Part shown: piece by piece, positions 8,811-17,208 of the stretch
Position numbering within the stretch: the stretch's first letter is position 1
Layout of the letters: each line of letters starts with the position of its first letter
NCBI RefSeq assembly: GCF_004346165.1
Contig: NZ_SLZZ01000003.1
Location: 1-64,000, forward strand
Length of the DNA stretch: 64,000 nucleotides
Source of the DNA: Muricomes intestini
GTDB taxonomy: Bacteria > Bacillota > Clostridia > Lachnospirales > Lachnospiraceae
Direction of reading: 5' to 3'
Position numbers and translations under genes: made by a program
The notes under the pieces: generated by a model
Seen by the model: only the letters and a program-made list of their open reading frames with translations
What the model was told of the DNA's origin: nothing
The model's database searches: none

Positions 8811-9272
8811 TTATTCCTCCTCCTTTTTTGATGAAAATAAATCTTTGATTTCCTTCACAGATGACGCACTTTTAAGTGCCTCTCGAAAATCATCGTCCAC
8901 CAGATTTGCCGCCAGTCTAGAAAGCATTTTTAAATGTACATTATCTGATGTGTTTGGGGCGGCAAGCATAATCACATAATCAACCGGACGTCCATCCAGT
9001 GTTTCCCATTCCACCGGATTCTTTAGTTTTACCAATGTGAATGCTGCCTCTCTGACGCAGCCGGATTTGCAATGGGGAATTGCAACACCGTTCCCTACCC
9101 CTGTTGAGAACTCAGTTTCCCTTTCATAAAGTCCATCTATATATTGCTTCAGGTCACTTACTTTACCTGCGTCATACATCATTTTTCCAAGACCCTTTAA
9201 TACATCATCTTTGGTCCCAGCCTCAAAATCAAAATTCACCAGTTTCTCATCAATCATTTCTGCAATATTCAT
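8811..9272 (-). CDS. PTS fructose/mannitol-type EIIA component
   Basis: A 153-residue EIIA that accepts phosphate from HPr. The phosphorylated His lies in GVGNGVAIPHCKSG, with LVKLKNPVEWETLDG and MLAAPNTSDNVHLKMLSRLA further on, all characteristic of the fructose/mannitol EIIA fold. The ATG at 9272 is chosen over a TTG two codons upstream. The gene starts 29 nt after the regulator gene and runs straight into EIIB. Phosphate is likely supplied by the HPr and EI encoded at the end of the same operon. Confidence 0.93.
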   Translation of the reverse strand: MNIAEMIDEKLVNFDFEAGTKDDVLKGLGKMMYDAGKVSDLKQYIDGLYERETEFSTGVGNGVAIPHCKSGCVREAAFTLVKLKNPVEWETLDGRPVDYVIMLAAPNTSDNVHLKMLSRLAANLVDDDFREALKSASSVKEIKDLFSSKKEEE

Positions 9273-9301
9273 ATACAACTAAATTCCTTTCTTTTTAAGC
9301 G

Positions 9302-11248
9302 CTATCCCCTCTTAAAAATCTCTATCTCATTAAATTTTCTGGCTTTTAACATCTGTGCCACATCTTTTGAATTCTTTGTCAGATCCAGCATTTCTCCAAA
9401 AATTCCCTGGAAATGATTTTCAGCTTTTGTATTCAGCGCAAGCATAAATACAATCTGTACTTTTTCATTCCCCCAGGCTACAGGCTTCTTTAAGGTCAAA
9501 AGTCCAATTCCCTGCCTCAGGATATGTCCGTCAAACGCATGAGGTATGGCAATCAGACTGCCTATACAAGTGTCGGAAAGCCTTTCCCTTTCAAATATGG
9601 AATCTACATATCCAGCATCCACGTACCCTTCCCTTATCATCCTTTTCCCCAGCAATTCCATAACTTCTTCCTTTGATTTCAAGTCGCAGTTTAATATTGT
9701 AATCTCTTCATGCAACAAATTCTTTAGATAAAAGTAGGTAAATTTTTCTTCCGTCTGCTTATTTTCCTGTTTATGGATATGTTTTTGAATACGCCTTACG
9801 TCTTCTTCATTGAGTACCGGGGATACCTGTATTACTTCAATCTTCTCCAAATAGAGGGGAATCGTGGAAATCACAAAATCCTGCCCCCTCTCATCCAGAC
9901 CCTCTGCCATATTCGCAGAGATAATTTTTGAAACCTCAATATTGGGGAAAAGTCTTTTCAGTTTCATTGATATAAACTGTGACGTACCAATACCTGTCAT
10001 ACATACAATTGTTACAGTAAAACTTTTCTTTTTCTTCTGGGTCATGCGTTCTATGGAAGCCCCAATATGGAAGGTGATATATCCGATTTCGTCTTCTGTT
10101 GTCTCAACCTCATATTTAGCACTGAACTTTGCAATGAGATAAGAAGCAATTTCATACTCATAAAACATCTCTTTCTTTACCGACTCCAGAATTGGATTTG
10201 TCAGATACATCTTGCTCTGGATCCGGTGAACCATACACTCCAGATGATCAAACATGGCATAGGACAGTTCGTCATCTTCTTCCAGATTCAGATGATATTT
10301 CTCATCTATTTCCTCCAATATCTTCATCATATAGTCAAACATTTCCGGTGCCCGGCTGCGCATCTTTTTCAGGTTTTTTTCCTTGACCATAGGAACCTGA
10401 AAGCGCATCCCTCTGAGACAGCAAATCAAATACTCCATTTCTTTTTCAGGCACTTCTATCCTGGTATACTCTGCAATCTGTTCCTTCAAAAACTGGCTGA
10501 TGAACCATTCCTTTCTCTCTATATGAAGGGCAACATCTTTAGCCTTGTCATCCATGCCATGGCCCATTTCCAGACGCTGCAGCATGACAGCAAGCTGTAT
10601 AAGAAACTCATCGAAAGATATATCCGTCAAAATAAAGTGGAATCTTTTTTCTGTTCCCTTTATAATGTCTTTTAACTGATTTAGATCTACATTTTCAAAC
10701 ATTGGCTGTATCTTTTCAGCAGCAGCCTTTCCTGGAGCTCCTGCTACTTTTTTTAGAGCATCAATCAGAGCAAGCCTCGTCTGTGATTCCATTCCTTCTG
10801 CCTTGATTCCATATTTTACTTTTTTTGAAAACGCAATATCGAACTTCCTCCAAAACGGCTCCAGTTCATTGACATCATTCACAACAGTCCCCTTACTTAC
10901 ATAAAACCTGCCAGCCAGGGACTCCATCGAAGTGTATTCCTTGCTATTTAAAAGGGCCACCGCAATATAATACTTTCTGGCCTCCGCCGACATATATAAA
11001 TCTGACTCTTCGTAAATAGCCGTTTTCAGATAACGTTTCCCATTTTCATCGAAATCCAGCCAGAGGCCCACGCCCTGCCTGGTTCTGATAAAACAGGAGT
11101 GTCTTTCTAACTCTGTATTGATTTTTTTAACATCTGTTTTGATTGTCCTGGGACTGACCTTTAACTCCGCAGCAACCTGAGATGTGGTTAATTTTTTCTC
11201 ACTCTTTAAAAGTAAATTCAATATTTTCTTTTCTCTTGGTAAAAACAT
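9302..11248 (-). CDS. PRD-containing transcriptional regulator with EIIB-like and EIIA domains (MtlR/LicR/BglG family)
   Basis: A 648-residue sugar-responsive activator. Domains in order are an N-terminal HTH (LTTSQVAAELKVSPRTIKTD, residues about 20-40), a second HTH region, PRD1 and PRD2 (about 190-400), and a GatB-like EIIB (VTIVCMTGIGTSQF, about 415). Last is a fructose/mannitol-type EIIA with phospho-His in GSLIAIPHAFDG (about 570). PRDs are controlled by HPr- and EII-dependent phosphorylation, so the protein reads PTS activity. The ATG at 11248, with AAGGTGG five bases upstream, is better than the in-frame GTG at 11257. It is the first gene of the PTS/CoA operon and probably activates it. 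An HPr without Ser46 in the same operon could phosphorylate it independently of HPr kinase. Confidence 0.93.
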   Translation of the reverse strand: MFLPREKKILNLLLKSEKKLTTSQVAAELKVSPRTIKTDVKKINTELERHSCFIRTRQGVGLWLDFDENGKRYLKTAIYEESDLYMSAEARKYYIAVALLNSKEYTSMESLAGRFYVSKGTVVNDVNELEPFWRKFDIAFSKKVKYGIKAEGMESQTRLALIDALKKVAGAPGKAAAEKIQPMFENVDLNQLKDIIKGTEKRFHFILTDISFDEFLIQLAVMLQRLEMGHGMDDKAKDVALHIERKEWFISQFLKEQIAEYTRIEVPEKEMEYLICCLRGMRFQVPMVKEKNLKKMRSRAPEMFDYMMKILEEIDEKYHLNLEEDDELSYAMFDHLECMVHRIQSKMYLTNPILESVKKEMFYEYEIASYLIAKFSAKYEVETTEDEIGYITFHIGASIERMTQKKKKSFTVTIVCMTGIGTSQFISMKLKRLFPNIEVSKIISANMAEGLDERGQDFVISTIPLYLEKIEVIQVSPVLNEEDVRRIQKHIHKQENKQTEEKFTYFYLKNLLHEEITILNCDLKSKEEVMELLGKRMIREGYVDAGYVDSIFERERLSDTCIGSLIAIPHAFDGHILRQGIGLLTLKKPVAWGNEKVQIVFMLALNTKAENHFQGIFGEMLDLTKNSKDVAQMLKARKFNEIEIFKRG

Positions 11249-11277
11249 TTGACCCACCTTCCCCGCTGTTCGAGCAT

Positions 11278-11307
11278 ATTATATCTGCCCGGCAGCTCGT
11301 TTTACAA
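11278..11307 (-). promoter_or_regulatory. candidate sigma-A promoter of the PTS/CoA operon
   Basis: Reading the minus strand, TTGTAA (11307-11302), 18 nt, then TATAAT (11283-11278) stands about 30 nt before the regulator start. The spacer contains a CTGCCCGGCAG palindrome (11285-11295) that could bind a regulator. Position and match are good; not tested. Confidence 0.6.
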
Positions 11308-11617
11308 ATCATATAATTTCACCTGCAAACAAAAACTTGGTGCAACTAGTATTAAATATATCACACTTTTTTTAATTTCCTATGATACCTTGTCTATTTT
11401 GCATGTTTTATAAGACCTTTTGTCAAAAAATCATGCCCTTTTTTGTGCATACTGTTCTGTCCACAAAAATTTCACTTTTCTTATCATATTGTTTCACTTA
11501 CTTAGTGCAATTTTTCAATTATTCATTTTCTCCAAAAATATTTATAATGAGACACAGTAAAAGGAAAGGATTTATTCGCAGCATTTTATATACTGCACTA
11601 TTTAAGGAGGTTTTTAC
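11308..11617. promoter_or_regulatory. AT-rich divergent control region between PTS regulator and alcohol dehydrogenase
   Basis: The 369-nt gap (11249-11617) separates two divergent genes. For the plus strand a TATAAT (11543-11548) is present with only a poor -35 (TATTCA at 11520-11525). A small inverted repeat TTTTGTG/CACAAAA occurs around 11442-11468, and CACTT/AGTG around 11496-11508. AAGGAGG at 11606-11612 is the ribosome site of the dehydrogenase gene. No ORF or known riboswitch is recognisable. Confidence 0.4.
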
Positions 11618-12799
11618 ATGATTAATTTTGAATTTTACAATCCTACTAAAGTCATTTTTGGGAAAGGTGTGGAAGCAGAAGCCGGAAAGGAAATAAAGGC
11701 ACTGGGCGGTCACAAGGTCCTGGTTCATTATGGCGGTACATTTCTTCAGGAAAATGGAACTCTGGATCGAGTTCATAAAGGTCTTGAGGATGCCGGACTC
11801 GATTATATTGATCTGGGAGGAGTAGTTCCAAATCCACGGCTTGGTCTTGTAAAAGAAGGGATACAGCTTTGCAAAGACGAAGGAGTTGATTTTCTTCTTC
11901 CAATCGGAGGAGGAAGCGCCATTGACTCTGCAAAGGGCATTGGGTATGGACTTGTCAACGATTTTTCACTGGAAGATTTGTTGCTCGGCAAGGTTACAAC
12001 TGACAAAATTGCTCCCATCGGATGCATATCTACTATCGCAGCCACCGGATCTGAAACAAGTAATTCCATGGTTATTACGATTGAAGACGGTATGCTGAAA
12101 CGGTCCTATAACCATGACTGTGCGCGTCCGAAATTTGCTATTATGAATCCAGAGCTTACCTATACACTTCCAGTTTATCAGACAGCCAGCGGCGGCTCTG
12201 ATATTATGATGCATACAATGGAGCGGTATTTTACCAATACCAAGGATGTGGACTTAATTGACCGTATGGCAGAAGGTCTCCTTGTCTCTGTCCGCGAAGC
12301 TGTAAAAGTTGCCGTAAAAGAGCCGCAAAATTATGAGGCCAGGGCTACTTTAATGTGGGCAGGCAGCCTTTCACATAACGGCTTGACCGGAACAGGGCGT
12401 GTATCAGACTTTGCTTCCCATAAGATTGAACATGAGCTGGGCGGAATGTTTGATGTGGCTCATGGTGCGGGATTGTGCGCCATATGGGGAAGCTGGGCAA
12501 GATATGTCTTGAAAACCAACCCTACAAGATTTGCACAGTTTGCTGTCAATGTATTTAATGTACCGGAAAACTTCTACAATATGGAGGTAACCGCATTGAA
12601 GGGTATCGAAGCATGGGAAGACTGGTGCCGCAAAATTGGCATGCCGACAAACTTAAAGGAGCTTGGTGTGGAACCTACAGATGCGCAAATTGAAGAAATG
12701 GCAAGAAAATGCGTGGCCACCGGCGGCGGACACGTAGGATTTTTCCAGACATTATATAAAGATGATGTGATAAAGATTTATGAAATGGCACGAAAGTAA
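11618..12799 (+). CDS. iron-containing alcohol dehydrogenase (butanol dehydrogenase type)
   Basis: A 393-residue group III alcohol dehydrogenase of the BdhA/YugJ/YqhD class, reducing aldehydes such as butyraldehyde with NAD(P)H. The nucleotide-binding GGGSAIDSAKGIGYG lies near residue 95. The iron/zinc ligands are Asp and His of SDIMMHTMERYF (about 190) and two His of ASHKIEHELGGMFDVAHGAG (about 265-280). AAGGAGG precedes the ATG. It is alone on the plus strand, divergent from the PTS/CoA operon and followed by spoVAC, so it may dispose of reducing power or an aldehyde product. That relation to the neighbouring operon is only positional. Confidence 0.94.
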   Translation: MINFEFYNPTKVIFGKGVEAEAGKEIKALGGHKVLVHYGGTFLQENGTLDRVHKGLEDAGLDYIDLGGVVPNPRLGLVKEGIQLCKDEGVDFLLPIGGGSAIDSAKGIGYGLVNDFSLEDLLLGKVTTDKIAPIGCISTIAATGSETSNSMVITIEDGMLKRSYNHDCARPKFAIMNPELTYTLPVYQTASGGSDIMMHTMERYFTNTKDVDLIDRMAEGLLVSVREAVKVAVKEPQNYEARATLMWAGSLSHNGLTGTGRVSDFASHKIEHELGGMFDVAHGAGLCAIWGSWARYVLKTNPTRFAQFAVNVFNVPENFYNMEVTALKGIEAWEDWCRKIGMPTNLKELGVEPTDAQIEEMARKCVATGGGHVGFFQTLYKDDVIKIYEMARK

Positions 12800-12855
12800 A
12801 ATAAAGCCATTTAGCTATTGTTAAATCTGTGCTCTAATATTATAATCGATTTTTC

Positions 12856-12884
12856 GTATATTTCCCCTGATTTTCCACATACTA
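12856..12884 (+). promoter_or_regulatory. candidate sigma-G (forespore) promoter for spoVAC
   Basis: GTATA (12856-12860), a 17-nt spacer, then CATACTA (12878-12884) fits the sigma-G pattern gHATR and CATWHTA. It lies 32 nt before the spoVAC start. A second sequence with the same spacing precedes the spoVAA group (19789-19817), which strengthens the call. Confidence 0.65.
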
Positions 12885-12915
12885 ATTGTAATTTAGCCGG
12901 TGAAGGAGAATGAGT

Positions 12916-13374
12916 ATGGATAAGATTGAAAAAGTAAAGCAGGAAAAGCAATATCAGGATTATGTAAAGCGTAAAACTCCTGTTCATAATGTTTATTCAA
13001 ATATGGGGAAAGCGTTTATCACAGGCGGTATAATCTGTACCTTGGGACAATTTATTTATAATTATTGTGAACTTCAGGGCATGTCAAAAGATGAATGCAG
13101 CGGCTGGACCTCTCTCCTCTTAATACTAATCAGTATTATCCTTACGGGGATGAATATATACCCCAAGATAGCAAAATGGGGAGGGGCGGGCGCTCTGGTG
13201 CCAATCACCGGGTTTGCCAACTCCGTGGCAGCTCCTGCCATTGAATATAAGAAAGAGGGGCAGGTATTCGGAATCGGATGTAAAATATTTACAATCGCAG
13301 GGCCGGTTATATTGTATGGAATATTCACCAGCTGGGTTCTGGGGCTGGTATATTGGTTGATGAAAGTTTTATAA
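12916..13374 (+). CDS. spoVAC: stage V sporulation protein AC
   Basis: SpoVAC is an inner-membrane component of the SpoVA channel that moves dipicolinic acid into the forespore and releases it in germination; it is described as mechanosensitive. The 152-residue protein has several membrane helices and the characteristic GAGALVPITGFANSVAAPAIEYKKEG loop region in its second half (about residues 92-117), close to the known B. subtilis protein. The second ATG (12916) is chosen because AAGGAG lies eight bases upstream, whereas the ATG at 12910 is only two bases from it. Unlike most spoVA loci, no spoVAD or spoVAE follows; a strong terminator comes next. The other spoVA genes in the window (AA, AB) are 5 kb away on the opposite strand. 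Confidence 0.93.
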   Translation: MDKIEKVKQEKQYQDYVKRKTPVHNVYSNMGKAFITGGIICTLGQFIYNYCELQGMSKDECSGWTSLLLILISIILTGMNIYPKIAKWGGAGALVPITGFANSVAAPAIEYKKEGQVFGIGCKIFTIAGPVILYGIFTSWVLGLVYWLMKVL

Positions 13375-13386
13375 CCACGAAAAAAT

Positions 13387-13420
13387 AGCGAGCACTGAGT
13401 AATATTCATCAGTGTTCGCT
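13387..13420. terminator. bidirectional terminator between spoVAC and the nucleoside ABC operon
   Basis: AGCGAGCACTGA and TCAGTGTTCGCT form a 12-bp stem with one wobble pair and a 10-nt loop. It is followed by AAAAAGTATTTT on the plus strand and by ATTTTTT on the minus strand, so it can end both converging transcripts. Confidence 0.85.
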
Positions 13421-13475
13421 AAAAAGTATTTTGCCCCCATGATACCTGCGGATTGCTCCCCACTTTGTACTCCTG

Positions 13476-14468
13476 CTATCTTTCTTCTCTGAAGTAATTC
13501 AGTCCGCAGCTCTTTGGCTGTGCATGCTCTTTGCTCTGCCTCATGCTTGTCACAACGAGTACTACGATTGTAGCCACATAGGGAAGCATATCATAGATCT
13601 GCGCGGGAAGTCCCGGTATATTCACATACATACGCATAATTGTTAATCCCCCGAATATCAAGGCTACCAGAATGCCCTTTGCCGGACTCCATGTCGCAAA
13701 GATAACCAGTGCAACTGCAAGCCATCCATATCCGCTGACACATCCGTGCACCCACACACCGGAAGTTGTAACCATACTCATATACATGCCGCCGATACCG
13801 CAGATGCCGCCGCCTATAATGGTTGCAATATATTTATATCTTGTAATATTAATTCCTGCAGCGTCTGCTGTCGCCGGATCCTCCCCCACTGCTCTTAAAT
13901 TCAGACCTATACGGGACTTGTTAAAAAACCACGCCATAATTATGGCAATAGAAATCGCAAGATATACCAGCCAGTTATATTGAAATAGAAGCTTTCCCAG
14001 GACCGGAATATCTGATAGTACCGGAATATGTAGTTTGGAAAATGCAGCTTTTGTCGTACCGCTTACCGCAACATATCCTCCTGCTTTCTGTCCAATATAT
14101 TCGCCGAAAAAGTTGCCGAATCCGGTACCGAATATAGTCAAGGTCAGACCGGTTACATTCTGATTCGCACGCAGTGATATCGTAAGGAAACTGTATATCA
14201 AGGCTCCAAAAGCTCCTGCCAGGAACGATACAAGGAGTGCAATAAGGGCTGACAGAATACCATTTGGCGCACCGCCTGATTTTGTTACAGTCTGCTCATA
14301 ATAGTAGGAGCCTGCCAGTCCGGTAATTGCTCCCATGAACATCATGCCTTCCACACCAAGATTCATATTCCCCGATTTCTCTGTCAGGATTTCTCCCAGT
14401 GCACCCAGCAGCAACGGAGTTCCTGCAAGCACTGCCGCTATAAATAAGCTATTTAATGTATTAAGCAT
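13476..14468 (-). CDS. nucleoside-type ABC transporter permease (NupQ/YufQ-like)
   Basis: A 330-residue integral membrane protein of the BPD_transp_2 family and second permease of a BMP-type importer. Typical segments are GALGEILTEKSGNMNLGVEG near residue 25, an ANQNVTGLTLTIFG-type loop, and RAVGEDPATADAAGINITRY near residue 195, the coupling-helix region. GYGWLAVALVIFATWSP follows. It overlaps the preceding permease gene by 8 nt and is last in the operon. Family knowledge points to nucleosides, such as guanosine in related systems; the exact ligand is not shown by sequence. Confidence 0.9.
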   Translation of the reverse strand: MLNTLNSLFIAAVLAGTPLLLGALGEILTEKSGNMNLGVEGMMFMGAITGLAGSYYYEQTVTKSGGAPNGILSALIALLVSFLAGAFGALIYSFLTISLRANQNVTGLTLTIFGTGFGNFFGEYIGQKAGGYVAVSGTTKAAFSKLHIPVLSDIPVLGKLLFQYNWLVYLAISIAIIMAWFFNKSRIGLNLRAVGEDPATADAAGINITRYKYIATIIGGGICGIGGMYMSMVTTSGVWVHGCVSGYGWLAVALVIFATWSPAKGILVALIFGGLTIMRMYVNIPGLPAQIYDMLPYVATIVVLVVTSMRQSKEHAQPKSCGLNYFREER

Positions 14469-15558
14469 GCTGCTCCTCCTTCCCTCTGAAAATCAGACGG
14501 TATGTAACAAAGAACTCACATCCCAGCATGAAAAAGAGAATAATCCCTATCAACAGATCTGATGCAGATGCCGGTATTTTAAAGTTCGTCTGAATAGTAT
14601 TTGCCCCTCTCTCCAACATAGCAATAAACACGGAGACTCCCAGCATCCCTATAGGATTCATCTTCGCAAGCCATGCAACGGTAATAGCGGTAAACCCGAC
14701 TCCCCCGGCCGTTCCTTCTGTAATGGTATAATCTGCTCCCGCGAACTGAAGCATTCCCACAAGGCCGCACAAAGCACCCGATAAAAACATGGTACGGGTA
14801 AATACCCTGCTCACATTGATCCCTGCGTAGCGGGCCGTATTATTGCTTTCACCAACCACAGCAATTTCATATCCCTGTTTTGTCTTATTAAAATAAATAT
14901 AGGCAGCCACGACCAGGATCAGTGCCAGTATCCAACCCCAATGCACGCCCAGCACCTTTGACAGTCTGGCTCCCGGCACCAGCATGGCAATCTTCGGGAA
15001 GCTGCTTCCCGGAGCCTTCCACGGCCCATTCATCAGGTACTTGACAAAAGCCAGAGCGATGTAATTGAGCATCAGAGTGAACAAAGTCTCATTTGTTCCC
15101 CATTTTGCTTTACACACTGCCGGAAGGAGACCGTATAACCCTCCTGCTGTCATTCCGGCAAAAAGCATCAGAATTACCAGAGGAAGCTTTGGAAAAATAT
15201 GTGCAGTAAACAGACCAAAGGCTCCTGCTGCCACAGCCCCTACGAGTATCTGTCCCTCCGCCCCGATATTCCAAAACTTCATTTTAAACGCAAAAGAAAT
15301 ACCGATTGCAGTAATCAAAAGAGGAACCGCAAGTTTTACTGTCTCATGAATCACTGTGGAGGAACCCCATGAGCCGACTACCATAGCCTTATATACCAAA
15401 AAAGGGTTATGTCCCAGAATCAGAATTAACACCCCTCCTGTTATGAGAGAAAGAAGAAAGGCAATCCCGCGGATTCCCCAGGCCTTCCTGGGTGAAAGCG
15501 TGTCCCGCTTTACCATACGGAGCAGAGGTTCTTTCACCTGTGTTGACTTTACTTGCAT
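14461..15558 (-). CDS. nucleoside-type ABC transporter permease (NupP/YufP-like)
   Basis: A 365-residue membrane protein pairing with the downstream permease to form a heterodimeric channel. It has an N-terminal cytoplasmic leader before the first helix at about residue 30. IGISFAFKMKFWNIGAEGQ lies near residue 85, TLMLNYIALAFVKYL near 165, and AVVGESNNTARYAGINVSR near 240, the ATPase-coupling segment. FTAITVAWLAKMNPIGM follows. It overlaps the ATPase gene by 10 nt upstream and the second permease by 8 nt downstream, indicating translational coupling. Confidence 0.91.
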   Translation of the reverse strand: MQVKSTQVKEPLLRMVKRDTLSPRKAWGIRGIAFLLSLITGGVLILILGHNPFLVYKAMVVGSWGSSTVIHETVKLAVPLLITAIGISFAFKMKFWNIGAEGQILVGAVAAGAFGLFTAHIFPKLPLVILMLFAGMTAGGLYGLLPAVCKAKWGTNETLFTLMLNYIALAFVKYLMNGPWKAPGSSFPKIAMLVPGARLSKVLGVHWGWILALILVVAAYIYFNKTKQGYEIAVVGESNNTARYAGINVSRVFTRTMFLSGALCGLVGMLQFAGADYTITEGTAGGVGFTAITVAWLAKMNPIGMLGVSVFIAMLERGANTIQTNFKIPASASDLLIGIILFFMLGCEFFVTYRLIFRGKEEQHA

Positions 15559-17108
15559 ACCGGTACCTCCTCTTCCACATGTATCATCATCAGCCCAATA
15601 TCCTCTTTAGTTACTTCTCTCGGATCTACAATTCCACTGACCTTCCCGCCGCACAAGACCATAATTCGGTCAGACAGTTCCATCAGCACATCCAGATCCT
15701 CCCCTATAAAAATAACAGATACACCTTTTTTCTTCTGCTCATTGAGCAAATCATAGATTCTATATGAAGAGTTAATATCAAGGCCCCGCACAGGATATGC
15801 TACAATCAGTACAGAAGGACTAAGTGCAATTTCCCGCCCCAACAAAACCTTCTGAACATTTCCGCCTGACATTCTTCCTACCGGTGTCTCGACTCCCGGG
15901 GTGACAATCTCCAGTTCTTCAATCAGCTTTTCTGCCACATTTTTAGGTGTCTTCCTGTCTACCAAAAAGCCCTTCTTGTTTTTGTAGCTTCTCAGCATTA
16001 CGTTGTCCGTCATATCCATGCCTGCCACAAGCCCCATTCCCAGTCTGTCCTCCGGGACAAATGCCATGGAAATGCCTTTTTTTACAATTTCGTCAGGTTT
16101 CAGGCCTAGAATACGCTCTCTCGACACACAGTTTTCGCCTTCGCACTCTCCTGAATAAAGTACAGAGCCAGCTATTGTAGGACACAGTCCCGCAATTGCC
16201 TCACAGAGTTCTTTTTGACCGCTGCCTGCAATCCCGGCAACTCCCAGAATCTCACCGCTGTATGTTGTAAAAGAGACATTATCAAGTGTTTTGACTCCTT
16301 CTCCGTTGAGGCAGGTCAGCCCGATGACTTCGAGTCTCTCCTCCCCACACTCCCTTTTAGGTCTGTCAATTGCAAGACTGATCGGCCGTCCTACCATCAT
16401 CTCCGTAAGCTGCGCCTGATTCGTTGCGGCAGTCTCCACAACACCTATGTACTCGCCCTTTCTCAGAATTGCCACTCTGTCTGAAATAGCCATTACTTCA
16501 TTGAGCTTATGTGTAATAATGATAATTGATTTTCCGTCTGCTTTCATATTACGGAGCACGGCAAACAACTTCTTAGTCTCTTGAGGTGTCAGCACTGCAG
16601 TGGGTTCGTCCAGTATTAGGATATCGGCCCCCCTGAACAGTACCTTCAATATTTCCACGGTCTGCTTCTCAGATACTGCCATATTATAGATTTTCTTAGC
16701 GGGATCTGTTTCAAACCCATATCGGGAAGCCAATTCCCCAACCTTTTTATTAATTTCCTTGCGGTTCACCGTAGTCTTTCCGTCAAGTCCCAGAATAATA
16801 TTTTCTGCTGCCGTCATAACATCCACCAGCTTAAAATGCTGATGAATCATCCCTATTCCTAAATCAAACGCATCTCTCGGAGACCGGATAGTTACCGGTG
16901 TTCCATGAATTTCTATTTCACCGTGATCCGGAAAATAGATGCCGGAGAGCATGTTCATCAACGTAGTCTTCCCACTTCCATTCTCTCCAAGAAGTGCCAG
17001 TATTTCCCCATTTTTGAGTTCCAGATCAACATTCTTGTTGGCAACAACCTTCCCGAAGGTTTTTGTGACATGATGCATCCTCACAGCATAATCTGTAGCC
17101 TCGCCCAA
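15549..17108 (-). CDS. nucleoside-type ABC transporter ATPase (two ATP-binding domains; NupO/YufO-like)
   Basis: A 519-residue duplicated ATPase. Domain 1 has Walker A GENGSGKTT near residue 40 and Walker B ILILDEPTAVLTP near 165. Domain 2 has the degenerate P-loop GIAGSGQKE, the signature MSGGNVQK and LIVAYPVRGLD, where Ala-Tyr replaces the usual Asp-Glu. Such asymmetry is normal in the second half of this family. The TTG at 17108 with GGAGGAGG seven bases upstream is the preferred start. An upstream ATG at 17168 would lie inside the attenuator hairpin at 17157-17180 and lacks a ribosome site. It follows the binding protein gene and precedes two permeases. Confidence 0.9.
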   Translation of the reverse strand: MGEATDYAVRMHHVTKTFGKVVANKNVDLELKNGEILALLGENGSGKTTLMNMLSGIYFPDHGEIEIHGTPVTIRSPRDAFDLGIGMIHQHFKLVDVMTAAENIILGLDGKTTVNRKEINKKVGELASRYGFETDPAKKIYNMAVSEKQTVEILKVLFRGADILILDEPTAVLTPQETKKLFAVLRNMKADGKSIIIITHKLNEVMAISDRVAILRKGEYIGVVETAATNQAQLTEMMVGRPISLAIDRPKRECGEERLEVIGLTCLNGEGVKTLDNVSFTTYSGEILGVAGIAGSGQKELCEAIAGLCPTIAGSVLYSGECEGENCVSRERILGLKPDEIVKKGISMAFVPEDRLGMGLVAGMDMTDNVMLRSYKNKKGFLVDRKTPKNVAEKLIEELEIVTPGVETPVGRMSGGNVQKVLLGREIALSPSVLIVAYPVRGLDINSSYRIYDLLNEQKKKGVSVIFIGEDLDVLMELSDRIMVLCGGKVSGIVDPREVTKEDIGLMMIHVEEEVPVCK

Positions 17109-17156
17109 GCCTTCCTCCTCCTTTCTCTTACCGACCGTTTTATATACTTCCAAAAA

Positions 17157-17180
17157 CAGAGCCGTCATGCAACGGCTCTG
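17157..17180 (-). terminator. intra-operon attenuator hairpin after the BMP lipoprotein gene
   Basis: On the minus strand CAGAGCCGT and ACGGCTCTG form a perfect 9-bp stem with a 6-nt loop, followed by TTTTTGG. It lies between the binding-protein stop and the ATPase start. It is likely a partial terminator that keeps binding protein in excess over membrane parts. Confidence 0.8.
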
Positions 17181-17208
17181 TAATGAACTTATACCGGTAT
17201 GAATCTAA

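Noticed and set aside
15549-17108. Second ATP-binding half of the nucleoside ATPase judged broken (Ala-Tyr in place of Asp-Glu in Walker B)
   Set aside because: Degenerate second halves are common in this transporter family and the reading frame is intact, so it is not a pseudogene.
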